Below, one piece after another: positions 10,370-21,999 of a stretch of 64,000 nucleotides of DNA. The stretch comes from Epithemia pelagica (taxonomy: Eukaryota; Bacillariophyta; Bacillariophyceae; Surirellales; Surirellaceae). The stretch spans positions 558,001-622,000 of the forward strand of contig OX337241.1 of assembly GCA_946965045.2 (NCBI GenBank), given 5' to 3'. How positions within the stretch are numbered: the first letter of the stretch is position 1; each line of letters opens with the position of its first letter. A program made the translations under genes and the position numbers. The notes under the pieces are model-generated. The model was not told where the DNA came from and did no database searches. It saw only the letters and a list, made by a program, of their open reading frames with translations.

Positions 10370-10498
10370 ATGGTCAGCAACGTCGGCAACATGACACTCA
10401 TAGCAAAGGCTCGTAGCAGTGGTAGCTTACCAAGTCAACCTATAGATACAATCAGTTGGCATACAAATAGACAACTAACATTCATTAGTCATTAGGCA

Positions 10499-11466
10499 CT
10501 AGTCTTCGTAGTCAACCTGAAATAGTTGTTCGCCGTTGTTGATTGTAAGCTGGCAGACGATGGCAACAGCTCTGAAAACGTCCGCATGCTGGTTGAACTC
10601 GTGTCGAAATGTCTGGGCGAGGCAGCCCCAAAGCTTGAACCTCTTGTTGATTGTTTCCTGACGACTACGGACACGTTGTTGCATTTTTTTCTTTTCGGGT
10701 AGATTGGTGAAGCCCTTTGGGCATTTTACTTTCTGGGGATGTTCCCCGACGTATCCATCATCTGCTTCAATGCGCTCGTTGGGTTCGAGGTGCGAGAGTA
10801 GTGAGTTGCGGAAGATCATAAGATCATTCCACAACCCACACTCATATGGCCCGTTGATCCACACAATATCTCCGGTGCGAATACAAAGGCCCACCTCATA
10901 CCGAAGACCACTCTTTTTAAACTTGTACGAAAAAAACCTGCGGCCATGCTCGGGGACACGAAAGTCCGTCCCATCAACTGACATCAGGCAGTCATTGCCA
11001 ATATCTGTCTTAAACCTATTCTCAAATATTATCTGAAGCAATCTGGTTAGATAAGAAAAGACAGACATCACTTTCGCAAAGTAGGAGCACCACTTACCAC
11101 TAGGGGTTCTAGGTTTGCAATCGCCGGAATGAATAACCACGTCCACTTGCGGAAGGTTTCCGGGTCAACACCACCTACAAGGGCACACAATGACTTTGCA
11201 TTTGAGTAGACCTTCAGAAATAGAAGGGTCCACAACAAATGAGTCATTGTACCCCCTGTAGGTATGGTGTCGGTGGTTCCCAGCAAGGACCACAAAGACA
11301 AAAACACTGCCACCGAACACCCAAAAAAACTCCGGAACTCCAGATCCTCAGTCTCTGGAGAGCGCTGTCTTCGACCATCACGTCCCCAGATCCGACGAGC
11401 AATCCTGAGCACATCATTGGCATCAGGTGGCTCGGGCCGTGGTCGCTTTCGATCTGGTTCATTCAT
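10499..11466 (-). CDS. Harbinger-type DDE transposase (DDE_Tnp_4-like), two exons
   Basis: Exon 1 runs 11466-11098 and exon 2 11032-10499, with a 65-base intron (11097-11033) starting GTAAGT and ending TTCAG, with CTAAC near its 3' end. Splicing joins FIPAIANLEPLV to IIFENRFKTDIG in frame and gives 300 residues from MNEPDRKRPRP; an upstream in-frame ATG exists at 11577. The catalytic triad is visible: Asp in SVDGTDFRVP, Asp in IEADDGYVGE and Glu in RSRQETINKRFK. This family cuts and pastes DNA at 3-bp targets, matching the ACT duplication. The intron sits where the unspliced frame would otherwise break. Confidence 0.85.
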
Positions 11467-11992
11467 CTTTTGTTGTGACACAGTTTGGTATTTGATGTTG
11501 TCTGGCTGGGGAGCAGGGGTCGTGTGAGAGTTGCACCAACCGACACTCAAGACCCCAAACAAGTTATGCCCAATCATTGATTACACATGAAAAGCAGGAA
11601 GGGTTAGGTGAGTCATCTACTATATGTTCAAAAAGTTCTGTTGGTCATGTCACATGGACATAAAATTATTGGTACATAGCCAACACACCAATCATAGATC
11701 ATAGTTAGGAGTAGTCATAGCCCATGGACAACGGACATTCCTCACAGATCATGCTCATAACCATAATAGAGTGGCAAGACAACAACAACTATTGTAGGAA
11801 CTAGTTAACGATTCTACCGGGACCCATTTGAACTTTGAAGTCATTGGACGTTGAGTTTACTCTATGACATTGGATTCGGGGAAGCACATGAACAAAGAAA
11901 TCACATCTCTGTTGTGTGCTCGTTTCTGATCTTCCATAGATGAATATATGCCCTGTATGTGTGATTGAATAATTGATTTTCTGTACAGGTTT

Positions 11993-12280
11993 TTTGTTTT
12001 ACACTTTTTGGCCGTTTTACACTTTTTGGCCGTTTTGCGCCTTTCGGCCGTTTTGCACTTTTTGGCCGTTTTGCGCCTTTCGGCCGTTTTGCGCCTTTCG
12101 GCCGTTTTGCGCCTTCCAGTACAAAATCCTACGTATTTTCTCGTAGCACCGGCCGTTTTGCGCCTTTTGGTCGTTTTGCGCCTTTTGGACGCTTTGCGCC
12201 TTTTGGCCGTTTTGCATTTTTCGGCCGTTTTGCATTTTTCGGCCGTTTTGTGATTTCCGTAGTTTTGCGATTTCTGTATT
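11993..12280 (+). repeat. Array of about fourteen 18-bp units inside the Harbinger element
   Basis: Consensus GCCGTTTTGCGCCTTTCG, with variants such as GCCGTTTTACACTTTTTG and GCCGTTTTGCATTTTTCG. A unique spacer at about 12115-12150 interrupts it. The core TTTTGCGCCT also occurs in the left terminal repeat (TTGCCTTTTGCGCCTG), so the units may be extra binding sites for the transposase or its partner protein. It is not a CRISPR array: there are no unique spacers between units. Confidence 0.8.
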
Positions 12281-12638
12281 TCTGCGAATCAATCCTACTC
12301 GCTTAAGCCCATCTAAATTGTGGTCACTAATATGTAGCAGCATAGCATGGATCTGCTCGTCACCGTCACACTTACTCGTAAACCATTAGTTTACTCATCA
12401 CATAAAAAATTGTTACTATACCCCTAGTTATGCCTGCATGATTTAGTATTGACTTGCTGCCGGTTTTAAAGGTAGAAAGATTTAAGCCTATCAGTGATGT
12501 CTCACGAGTTCCCATGTGATACGTCTCCCTACCGCTCTGAATTTTGTTCCCGCATGGCACAGGTTGTGGGTTGTTGCTTCACAGGACTGAAGCCTGTTGT
12601 GGTTTTTCAAAAAGAAAATCTCGCCACAAAACCACATA

Positions 12639-13747
12639 ATGTCAGAAGTTGGAGCAGCACCAAAGTGGGGCAAACAAGACGACGCCAAACTAGCAGCGTT
12701 GTTCCGGAAGAAGTTGTCCAAGGGTGGAGTGTCACCACAGGACTTGGGAAGAGATAACATTGAAAAGGTGCGCCAAACTCACTTTCCTGAGCGTGCCTAC
12801 CGGAACTTTGCACCTCTGTTCCGCAGGAAAGCACGTGCCTTCAACGTGGAAAGCTCACTTGCTGGTGCAAGGAAAGCCCAAGGTACGTACTGATTCAATT
12901 GCGAATATCTTCTGCTGACCAGTTTCTAACTGGTTCTTGTAACTGTTCAACAACAATGGGTCGAAACAAAGAAGACGAACGCGAGGAAGTCGAAGAGGAG
13001 GCAGAGGAAGTTGACGAGGCTTCTGCAGGTGAAGAAGAAGAACTTGAAGTAGAAGAAGAACAGGCAGGTGGCGAGGCCCAGGACATTTCAGACCTCTTGG
13101 GAAAAATGAGTATTGGACGGGCATCCACCAAATCACCTTTTGGAATGGAAGTTGTCTTCCCTTACTTTCTCTACACGTATGAGGAAATGGACCAAATGCA
13201 TGTGAGTATCGATTTCCTTGTCTTTGGATTCAAGGAAAGTGCATTTCGTCCGCAGGTTGCTTCTGGTGGGCAAGAGTTGGAGCTCGGAACCATCATCCCT
13301 CCCATGTTCGTGCACCCTGATAGACTCTTCCAAGCAAATGAGGAAATCAACGACAACACACACAAGGCAACGGCCTACAAAATGATGGTGGATAGCATCC
13401 AGAAGAAGCATGGCGATGGCACGTCCGAACAGCGCCTATTTGGTGAACCACAGAGGGTCAAATTGCCGTTCACATGCGAGCAGGAGATCTCAATGTGGGA
13501 GGTTCAACACTTTCCTAACATTGACAGGGACTTTGACCCGATGACTGGTCATACACACATGGTCTCCATCTTGGCAATTGATCTTGTTGCCACGGAGAAG
13601 CGCGTCAGGAAGAGGAATGGTGGAGTTCGTGTCTTTGGCTCACCCTCTGGGATCCGCAACAACAACAATTATCGCAACAACAATAACAACGACAACTACA
13701 CCTATGATGATGATGACAACGCCACTATGGTGCGCGCTGATGAATGA
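12639..13747 (+). CDS. Partner protein of the Harbinger element, putative Myb/SANT-like DNA binder
   Basis: Proposed exon 1 is 12639-12882 and exon 2 12972-13747. The 89-base intron starts GTACGT and ends AAAG, which is a weak acceptor; splicing restores frame and gives 339 residues. The N-terminal 80 residues (KWGKQDDAKLAALFRKK, HFPERAYRNFAPLFRRKARAF) have the spaced Trp/aromatic and basic pattern of a Myb/SANT-like helix bundle. A Glu-rich stretch and then a region with FGMEVVFPYFLYTYEE follow. The end is Asn/Asp-rich. In Harbinger elements the second gene carries the transposase to the nucleus and helps bind DNA. Alternatively exon 2 is a separate gene from the ATG at 12957. Confidence 0.6.
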
Positions 13748-13896
13748 ATGCTATTTGACCATGGCGAGGAACCACTCTGGCCTGATGGTGCATTCAATCA
13801 TAATCTTAGTTATTAATATATTTACCTAGTTTAGCAGTTTGTTTCCACATTGCGGATGTTAGCTAACATAGGATTGGGGATTTCCCAACTCTTGAC

Positions 13897-13926
13897 CAGG
13901 CCCAAAACGCAATTTCGCGATGTTCC
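13897..13926 (-). repeat. Right terminal inverted repeat of the Harbinger element
   Basis: Inverted partner of 10340-10369. It is followed directly by the ACT target duplication at 13927-13929. Confidence 0.85.
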
Positions 13927-13929
13927 ACT

Positions 13930-15603
13930 CTTTCAGCTACAGGGCACTAATCATATCATTCCTTGATTAAGACCGTCTTCGGAGCAGTACTATTCAAGCT
14001 TAGAAACCAAACGCAGAAAAGTCCTGCCCGAAGCCAAGAATCCCTATGTAATCTTCAGTGAGACAGAGGTAGTTATTGAATATCCTTTCCGTACGACTCA
14101 AGGTCTCTTCTCCCATAGATCCATCACTATAAGCCCCTAACTGAAGACCAACCGAAACTATCGTCAGTCCAACAAGTTTGCGAAAGTCAAAAGACGGCGC
14201 TTAGTTGGAGGCATGGGACAACGGGACCCAGCAGATGTCCTTTTCTTGTCTTTTTTCTTTTTTTATCCTGTGCGTCTCTCTTTCTTCAAGCTAGCAGCTA
14301 CTCTAGCCTCTAGCTGCAATAGTTCCGGATCTTCCGCTACTACGATGCTCACATGATGGGAGTCCTGCGAGAAGAAAAAAGTAAGAGACGCCGTCGCTCT
14401 TGCTTCATGATGTTTTAAGATGGGGACCCAAGAACCGAGGGATTCCTGATCATCCATCTAATTTGTCCAGGTTCAAGACTCAACGTTCGATTCTCACTTT
14501 TTCGTTGCGCTCGGTGTACTCAACATTTCCTCAAACGAATCGAGTTTAATCCCAAGCTACAGAGAACAAATAATACAGCACCAATACCTTATCATGAGAG
14601 TCCAAGTCCTCCTGTCATCAATAGTTGAAGAGTGGGGAATCGTCACTGTTTACCTTTTAGGTAGTTTCGTTTCTAGGCAACATGAATTTGAGCGGTCGGT
14701 AGTCCCGTCGCTAGTAATCCACAAGAAGGAAAGAAAGTAGCGACCGGCGCACCACACATTGGACGGGATTAGCGATCAACTCGCGTTCAAGGTTCAAAAA
14801 GATGATGTCTCGTCTCCAGCGACTCAAGGTAGATACATGGAGAATGTGCAACTGTAAATGGACACTGGATAAAACATGGAACAATGATGAATGATGAGTA
14901 GAGCAGAGACTTGAGACTGCAGCTTACCTCTAGATAGTTTATTCATGAGACATGTCGACATCTACTGCTAGAGTCTACTCGTAGAGATGATAGGAGACAG
15001 GAAAGAGCTCGCGACTCGCGACAACAATGGGTACGTTATGCAGAATGCTGATCGCATTGATCAAAAAAGGTATAGTCTATTATTTCAGCTGCCGCGGCAT
15101 CAGTGCCACGACTACGATCGCCGAAATAATAAAGATGATGCATGAAGCAGAACTCCTTGACCCTTGACATTACGAGTAGACATTGCACGAGGACTTGAGT
15201 CAATCAGTGAAACAGGCAGGGCAGTATCCATGTTGTTTCCCTACCGATTCCCTTACCTGTCAAGTACTCCCTACCTCCACAAACAATCTTAAACCCTAAC
15301 TCTAACTGCTTGAGAGTCATTGAAGACATAGAGTAGTAGCAGAAAGGTATGGTAGCCTCATGAAAGGCAACACTCTACCTATCAAGAAAAGTCTCGTTTC
15401 ACAATGTCCACGAAGAATTTTTTGTAGCACACAGTCTCCAGTGGTCATCCAAGAGAACAACGAAACGGACTGTCGTTGGTGGCAAGCCCTATTAGCGACG
15501 ACTACCAACTAGTCTAGAGCAATGACATGTGCATCCAATACAATTCCTAGCTAGAACAATGATTACTCCTTGGACGACGACGACGATGACATGGATGGAA
15601 CTC
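13930..15603. other. Gene-poor intergenic stretch
   Basis: No coding frame with family features. It holds short CTAG- and CTACTC-rich motifs (for example around 14285-14310 and 14965-14990) of a kind that recurs in other spacers of this window. Confidence 0.5.
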
Positions 15604-17157
15604 CTACCATCCAAAGAATTTGCGTCGGTTGCGACGATGCTGTTGGTCGCGGCGATTCTCCACCGCCTGTGGTTGTTGTGGTTGTTGTGTCGTCGTGGTT
15701 CGTTCCAGCACCAACGGATGCGTGCACTGCGCCAATTGACGCAATCGTGCCAATTCGTGTTGCACCACGGCAATCTTTTGGACATTCTCCGCCGTATCGG
15801 GACGCAATTCAAAGGTGCGATCGGACGTGGATATATCATCGTGATACAAGGGACGTTCAAAAGCCACCACACCTGAATTCAGGCCGTCGCTCAACCGCGT
15901 GGCAGCAGCCGCAGTATCGTCGTCGTCGTCATCGTCGGTGTGGACGGCCAAGCCTCCCCCAACTGTATCTTGGATCCACATGCGGGACGTGAGTTGTCCT
16001 CCCATGATCCAATCGGGCAAGGTGGCCGTCCCAATCAAGGTATGGTCGTCCAGGATTTCGATATCTTCCAGGGCCAATAAATTGTCCATGATATGTTCCA
16101 ACACGACATTGGAATTTCGTAAGGCTCCTCGAAACATGCGTTCCATGCGAATCATGGTCACCTTGCCATTTTTGGAGTCTTGCTTTTTGTACGACAAGCG
16201 CTGACTGGTGGTGGCCTGTAATTCGTCCAGAATGCGAGGCAACGAGTCGGGACCCTCCAACAGCGAGACAAAGGTACCATTGATCCACACTTGCACGACT
16301 GGCAATGGACCCTCCTCCTTGTCTTGTTGTTGTTCTTGCAGAACTTGCACTTCTTTTTCCAACAATTCGACAATCATATCCGTGGTGGTAACGTCTCGCA
16401 AGGTGGATCGTCGCATCACGGGTGGTCGTTGTTGTTTCAATTCGGTCCAGTCGACTTGCACATGGGAGGGACCCACGCGACGAATCCGGTGAATATCCGA
16501 AACGTGGCGAAAGGGCCAGTGTTTGGCAAAGGCCCATCGATTGTGCGCTTCCACCAAGGCATGACGCATGCGTGGCGTAAGCACTGCATCGAGACTGGTG
16601 TTGTCGTCGTCCTGGTTGGTGGCAAGAGGAATGGTACGACCGTGATCCGGACTGAGTTGGACATACGTGACATGCGAGGTACCACCCAGACCCCATTGCA
16701 ATCCAGAAGGCAACATTTTTTCTCCCGTCCGTTTGTCGCGAAAGGTGGAATGAACGGTAAAGACTGGATCGTCCTCCTCCTCGTTCTTGTTGTTGGTGGT
16801 GCCATTGTCCGGACCGCAGTGGATCAAGCGAGACATGTCTTGGACCGGTGGGGAGACAGGGTGGGACGCGGGTTCCTGTTCTGGAGACGACGACGATAGT
16901 TGAATCAAGGGGGGTGGTACAAAATCGTCGGTGGTTGTGGTTGTGCCATTCTCGTTGCTCGAGTCAAACGTGTCGTCGTCCTCCTCCTCGAGCGTCGTTG
17001 GAGAGCTGGCTGGTTTGTCGGACGGCCAACTCACGGTGGAGCGCCATAGCAGCGATTGGGATTCCAGGGTCGATTCCATCCTAGTCTTGTTGTGGTTGTT
17101 GAAACTCGTAGTGGTAGTCGTAGGAACAAAAAGGCGACAATGAGAAAACACTGGCAC
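15604..17157 (-). CDS. Hypothetical protein, diatom-type, with coiled-coil segment
   Basis: A 517-residue frame; a second in-frame ATG at 17079 (MESTLESQSLLW) is an equally good start and would drop 26 residues. Residues 30-150 are acidic and low-complexity. The ordered part is about 140-440: PVFTVHSTFRDKRTGEKM, HNRWAFAKHWPFRHV, a charged helical stretch (IVELLEKEVQVLQEQQQ) and LPDWIMGGQLTSRMWIQD. The C-terminus is Gln/Arg-rich and ends RRNRRKFFGW. There is no signal peptide or membrane span. Family not recognised. Confidence 0.6.
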   Translation of the reverse strand: MPVFSHCRLFVPTTTTTSFNNHNKTRMESTLESQSLLWRSTVSWPSDKPASSPTTLEEEDDDTFDSSNENGTTTTTDDFVPPPLIQLSSSSPEQEPASHPVSPPVQDMSRLIHCGPDNGTTNNKNEEEDDPVFTVHSTFRDKRTGEKMLPSGLQWGLGGTSHVTYVQLSPDHGRTIPLATNQDDDNTSLDAVLTPRMRHALVEAHNRWAFAKHWPFRHVSDIHRIRRVGPSHVQVDWTELKQQRPPVMRRSTLRDVTTTDMIVELLEKEVQVLQEQQQDKEEGPLPVVQVWINGTFVSLLEGPDSLPRILDELQATTSQRLSYKKQDSKNGKVTMIRMERMFRGALRNSNVVLEHIMDNLLALEDIEILDDHTLIGTATLPDWIMGGQLTSRMWIQDTVGGGLAVHTDDDDDDDTAAAATRLSDGLNSGVVAFERPLYHDDISTSDRTFELRPDTAENVQKIAVVQHELARLRQLAQCTHPLVLERTTTTQQPQQPQAVENRRDQQHRRNRRKFFGW

Positions 17158-18096
17158 ACCAACGCGAGTCGATAGAAAGCGTCGGGTAAGGGTTCGAATG
17201 GTTGTGGGAGAAATACTATTGCTTCTTTGGCAAAGACTGGATATTCACACACACATCTAGTTGTGGTTCCACCCAACCCAATTTTGTGTCACCTTGTCAG
17301 CAATTCCAGGAGAACAATGGAACGGATTCTCATGATGATTCCTGAACCGCCTTTTTGTCTTGTGTGTGGAGTACGTTTGGTCGAGTACGTACATGATGAG
17401 AGACAGCAGAGTGAACATGTACGATGGATCAGTGTCGGATCGGCGACCGTCTCCATGGTCGGAGGATTTTCAGGATCGGCATCGTGGTCGTTCCAAGTTT
17501 CAGACGTATGGATGGCAGTCGCTGTTGAGGTCAGACCGTCACCCGGTGCCGGTTCCAAACGTCAAGCGGGCGATGCACGGACTGTCTACGGAACACTGCA
17601 TTCGCATTTAACTACCCAGAGCTCGTAGCATTTTAAAATCCAATTCAACTTTATTGTCCTCATCCTTCGGGTTGATGAGAAGTACTGCAAAAATCCGAAC
17701 ACGAGCCACACCCCGAGAACTTTTTGCGCTGAAACGAAACGAATCATTGCGAAAAGTTTAGCTACTCTCAAGAGTCCAAAGTTTCAATCATGAGTTAATA
17801 TCTCATTACTTACGTTGTGTTATTTGTCATGGGACTGAGCAGAGCGTTCGGTTGTCCTAAGTTGGAAGTGCCACGGTCTGAGTCAGCCCAATGCTACGTC
17901 ATCCTTTCGTTCGCAGATGTCGGTGCGTTCGAATTGTTCCACCACCACATGCGCCACACGAACGAACACACACAAGACAAGATTGCATCGTGTCGGTCAT
18001 TCAGAAGAAACGACGTAGAGCTCTCCGCTTTACCAGGTTGCCCCGAAGAAACCACACCAGCCGACACAAAGACATCAGACACGTTCATAAAGAAGA
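17158..18096. other. Intergenic, promoter region of the first iota carbonic anhydrase gene
   Basis: No convincing gene; a 133-codon frame at 17227-17628 lacks recognisable features. One ACGTCA (reverse of TGACGT) lies at 17896-17901, about 200 bases before the downstream ATG. Confidence 0.5.
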
Positions 18097-19784
18097 ATGA
18101 TGGCAAGCCATCAACAACCACACCGAAAATCTCCCTCCACCACCACCATGACGATGACAATGATCCCGACTCGTTGGACCATGGCCGCACTCTTCTTGTT
18201 GGCCGCTTCGTCGACGATGACGACGAGAACCAATGCGTTCTCATTCCACGTCACGCCAAGAACGACGACAAGAACAACCAACCCATCCATTGGTTCTTCG
18301 TTGAGCAGTACGGCGGTGGATGTCACCTTGGACGATAAGGTCTTGGTTCCGGGCAGTACCACGGTCGACGAGGCGGTGGGAGGAACCTTGGGACCGTCCT
18401 TGACAGAACCCGAAGTCCGCGCCTTGTTTCAATTGTGGAACGATGCCTTGGCCACGGGCGATTCCCGCATTGTGGCCAAACGATATTCGTCCGATCCCAT
18501 GTTGCTTCCCACGGTATCGGACCTTCCACGCACCGATTACGACGGCATTAAGGATTATTTTGACACCTTTTTGCAATTGGAACCGCAGGGGACCATTTTG
18601 CAGGGCAAGGTTCGGATTGGCAATGGATGGGCGCAAGATGCTGGTATTTATGAATTTACCATGCGAGCGACCGGTGCCAAGGTCAAGGCACGATATTCCT
18701 TTGTCTACATTTACGAAAATGGACAATGGAAAATTTCCCATCATCATTCCTCCACCATGCCCGAAGGCAAGGTCGAAATGGAGCAAAGTCAAGTGCGCAA
18801 CTTGTTTCATCTCTGGAACGATGCCTTGGATACCTGTAAGTGCGCGCGCATCGTTTTTTTATTCTTGCGCGAAATGCACAGGAAACTAATGGTTGTTCCT
18901 GGTTCTCACGTTGGTTGATTGTCTTTTGATTTTGTTCTCTCTCTCATGGCTCGTGGTTCGATTGCTGTGAAATGTCGTCTTTTTCATTTCCTAGTGGATT
19001 CGGAATTGGTGGCGAGTCGCTACGCCAAGAATGCCGTCCTCCTTCCGACCGTGTCCGATGTCCCTCGCACCGATCATGAAGGGATTAAGGATTACTTTGA
19101 CAACTTTTTGCAATTGAAACCCCAAGGTGTCATTTTGGAAAGCTTTGTCACGATTGGCGATGATTGGTGCAAGGATGTGGGCATTTATGAATTTACCATG
19201 GGCACCACGGGGGACAAGGTCAAGGCTCGCTACTCCTTTGTCTATGTCAAGGAAGATGGACAATGGAAAATCTCACACCATCATTCTTCCGCCATGCCGG
19301 AAGGGGGCAAACCCAAACTCACCGAAGCTGAAGTCAAGGATCTCTTTTACTTGTGGAATGATGCCCTGGCGACCTGTAAGTCATGTGTGTGGTTGTTCTT
19401 GTTGTGTGATTGTTTCCAATAGTCACTCATTGATATAATATATTGTGTGCTTTCCCAACAGTGGACAGCGAAACGGTAGCTCGTCGCTATGCGAAAAAGG
19501 CCGTCTTGTTGCCCACCGTGTCGGATACTCCCCGAACCGATCATGACAGTATCAAGGAATACTTTGACAACTTTTTGAAAAACAAGCCTCAAGGAACCAT
19601 TCTGGAATCCTATGCCCAAGTGGGCAATGGTTGGTGCAAGGATGTGGGCGTTTACGAATTTGATATGCGTGAAACGGGAGACAAGGTCAAGGGACGGTAC
19701 TCCTTTGTTTACACCTTTGAAGATGGGGAATGGAAAATCTCACATCATCATTCTTCCGTCATGCCAGAAGCGTACTTGTCGTAG
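18097..19784 (+). CDS. Iota-class carbonic anhydrase (LCIP63-like), three domains, putative plastid form
   Basis: Three exons (18097-18835, 18995-19375, 19462-19784) with introns of 159 and 86 bases, both GTAAG...AG and phase 1, give 480 residues. The leader (WTMAALFLLAASS, then TNAFSFHV) is a signal peptide plus ASAF-like motif, suggesting plastid import. Three CaMKII-association-domain-like repeats follow, each with LWNDAL, RY, LPTVSDxPRTD, IKxYFD, GxYEF, KVKxRYSFVY, WKISHHHSS and MPE. The HHHSS-MPE block and this fold mark the iota carbonic anhydrases described in Thalassiosira (LCIP63, four domains) and Bigelowiella, which interconvert CO2 and bicarbonate and can work without metal. Introns fall at the start of repeats 2 and 3. 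Repeat 1 has GWAQDAG where repeats 2 and 3 have WCKDVG. Function is inferred from the family. Confidence 0.85.
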
Positions 19785-21067
19785 ACCAAAGACCACCACG
19801 ACGATGACGCTCTCGCAAATGTCACGGTCGGATGCGGATTTGTGGCGCAACGACTACAGAGGGAACTTCATTTTTATTTCTGGCGGCAAGGCGGAACGAT
19901 TTACAACCATGATCACCACCAAAGCCACGCCCTTGCGCACCACATTCATTTCGAGCTATATATCACGTGTTATACTAATTCATCCTGTATGTTGTCTACC
20001 TCGTTTTCAATCTCTCGCGCGCAACTTGAACATCATGCACCAGGAGACTGTGAACAAGTCTTTTGCTTGTACACCTCGACAATGGCTCATCGCAACATGA
20101 AGGGTATTTCGTAACGTTTATTTCGCGAGAGGAGTATCTGACTAGTAGAAACCTTAAGCGGAAACCAATGTCGTCGTCTGCAACTGTACGTGTTTGGCTT
20201 TGGATGGTTCTACAAGCTTGGGTGGTTCCATTTCAAACACGGACCGAATGGCTAGGCTCTCTCTCCGAAAACTGGGTTTTGCAGTGTACACTGTCAACGG
20301 AATCATCCGTCAAGCAGCATCTTCCTGTCGTTCTTGAGGCAGCTCGTCCATGGCAAGAGCAATGACATTCCCTTTTGTGTACCAAAGGCATGCAGACTAC
20401 GCACCAGGTACAAATCCAAAGAAATCTCGTGCAGTTGACAATGTGAGCTTTTATCCCAGCTGGCGACTCTTTGCAACTGGAATATGGAAGTAGGGTCCTG
20501 ACACAAGGTACAAAGCCTGAAGAGACGACTTTCTTGTGCAGACCCCAAGCGGCTTCGTCGACATGACATTCCACGAAGCTCATCTTTGTGATTCCATCCT
20601 ATTTACTTTTCCAGCAAGAGAAACTATATCGAAGCAGCATCTTCCTCAAATCTTTTCTTCCAATTTCTTGTCCATCGCCACACATCCAATCTTTGGAAAC
20701 GACTAAACTCTTGATTTGATTTGGGTGTGCTTTTCTGCTGCATAGGCCATGAAAAACTCCAACAAGGATCAAATCCAAGTGGAGTGTAGATGGATAACTT
20801 TCTCGATACAAAGCCGCTTGCTGATTGATCTGAGGTGTCAGTCAATGCCTTTGTCTATAAGCGGTACTAGTCTTGGGACTGGGAAGCATTGTCACGGCAA
20901 ACTCTATGGGAAACCTCAAGTCACTTCCATTAGTCGAGGCACGTCTGAACCACAAGACAAATTTGAACTTCCCCCATTGCTGCCATCTATCCTGGCCATC
21001 GGACCCTCGAATCAGGTACTGGCGCTTGGTTCTCAACACAACGGCTTAGAGGCATACCATAACAATG

Positions 21068-21255
21068 ATGAACAGTGAGCAATGCCAGCGAAACCACTTC
21101 GTGGTATGAAGTTCGCAGTGTCAGCGAAACCACTTCGTGGCATGCCCGAACAATGATAAAGTGCGCAGTGCCAACGCGACCGCTTTGTGGTATGCCCGAA
21201 CAATGATAAAGTGCACAGTGCCAACGAGACCGCTTTGTATGCCCAAAGTGAGCAA
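21068..21255. repeat. Tandem repeat, about 48-bp imperfect unit, four copies
   Basis: Each unit carries AGTGCCAACG(C/A)GACCGCTTTGT or the variant GCGAAACCACTTCGTGG, then a GCATGCCCGAACAATGA-like segment. The first two units contain CCACTTCGTGG, a small perfect hairpin. No coding capacity. Confidence 0.7.
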
Positions 21256-21999
21256 TGCCTGAAATCGTTTTGAGGATTAAATTCTCATGTCATTGTCGTC
21301 GGCACCCTTGTCATATACCGTTCTTGATAACAACCAGCTGTCGAGCTCTGAACGGTGAACGACATGGCAAGTTCGGATGAACCAGACTGTGGTTGCATCC
21401 GCAACCCCCTCCCTTCAGTAGGATTTTTTGTTTTTGCTACTGCTGCATAGCCTTGTTCGTTAAGCCAAGGCTCCATGACACGGTATTGAAGAAACCGCAC
21501 TTGATTATCCTCTTGTCGGTCTGCAACGTATTGAAGCCAATATTGTTGATGAAACAAAGGGCAACTCTCGATTATGTGCCTCCTGGTATGATATTGCGCG
21601 AACCATTCACATAGAGAGAGCGAGAATCCTGGAGAATGAGGATCTTTCTCTCTCCCGACATCTTGATGCTCATGCCTATCAGGAGCTAGGAAACGTGCAT
21701 TGGTGAGAAAGGAAGCCAATGCGCAGTCGGAGGGGATACAAAACAGTAACCATCAAACAACAACTCGAACAAGCAACGAGCACAACTGATCTTCCTTGAG
21801 TTCATCTCGGATATCAAAGAAATTCGAACGCAATGAAAGCTGTGTCGTGATTCCTTCCTTCCAAAGGGGCTTGTGCATGATATTTTGGTACATTGCGCGG
21901 GTACATGGCAGTTTTTTTGGCTAGGTAAGACCATGGACGTGCTATGCCATGGTCTTTGCTCTTTCGGAACGAATAACGGAGTGTGGAGTGCCATGTCCC

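Larger units (their letters stand above)
10340..13926. mobile_element. PIF/Harbinger-type DNA transposon, apparently complete
   Basis: A 3587-bp element. The two 30-bp ends (10340-10369 and 13897-13926, inverted) begin GGAACATCGCGAAATTGC and differ at only two positions. Both are flanked by ACT (10337-10339 and 13927-13929), the 3-bp target duplication typical of PIF/Harbinger. Inside are a leftward DDE transposase and a rightward partner gene, the classic two-gene Harbinger plan, with an 18-bp repeat array between them. Both genes have open frames once one short intron each is removed, so the copy may be functional. Confidence 0.85.

Noticed and set aside
11993-12280. CRISPR-like array
   Set aside because: Units are head-to-tail 18-mers without unique spacers, inside a eukaryotic DNA transposon, and no cas gene is present.
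17185-17205. tRNA-like GGTTCGAA box
   Set aside because: No matching A box or acceptor stem around it. No tRNA gene could be supported anywhere in the window by eye.
17227-17628. 133-codon plus-strand frame
   Set aside because: It has no domain, signal or conserved pattern. Possible but unsupported.
21285-21719. 144-codon minus-strand frame with protein-like composition
   Set aside because: No family match by eye and no clear partner exons. Mentioned only as a possible remnant.
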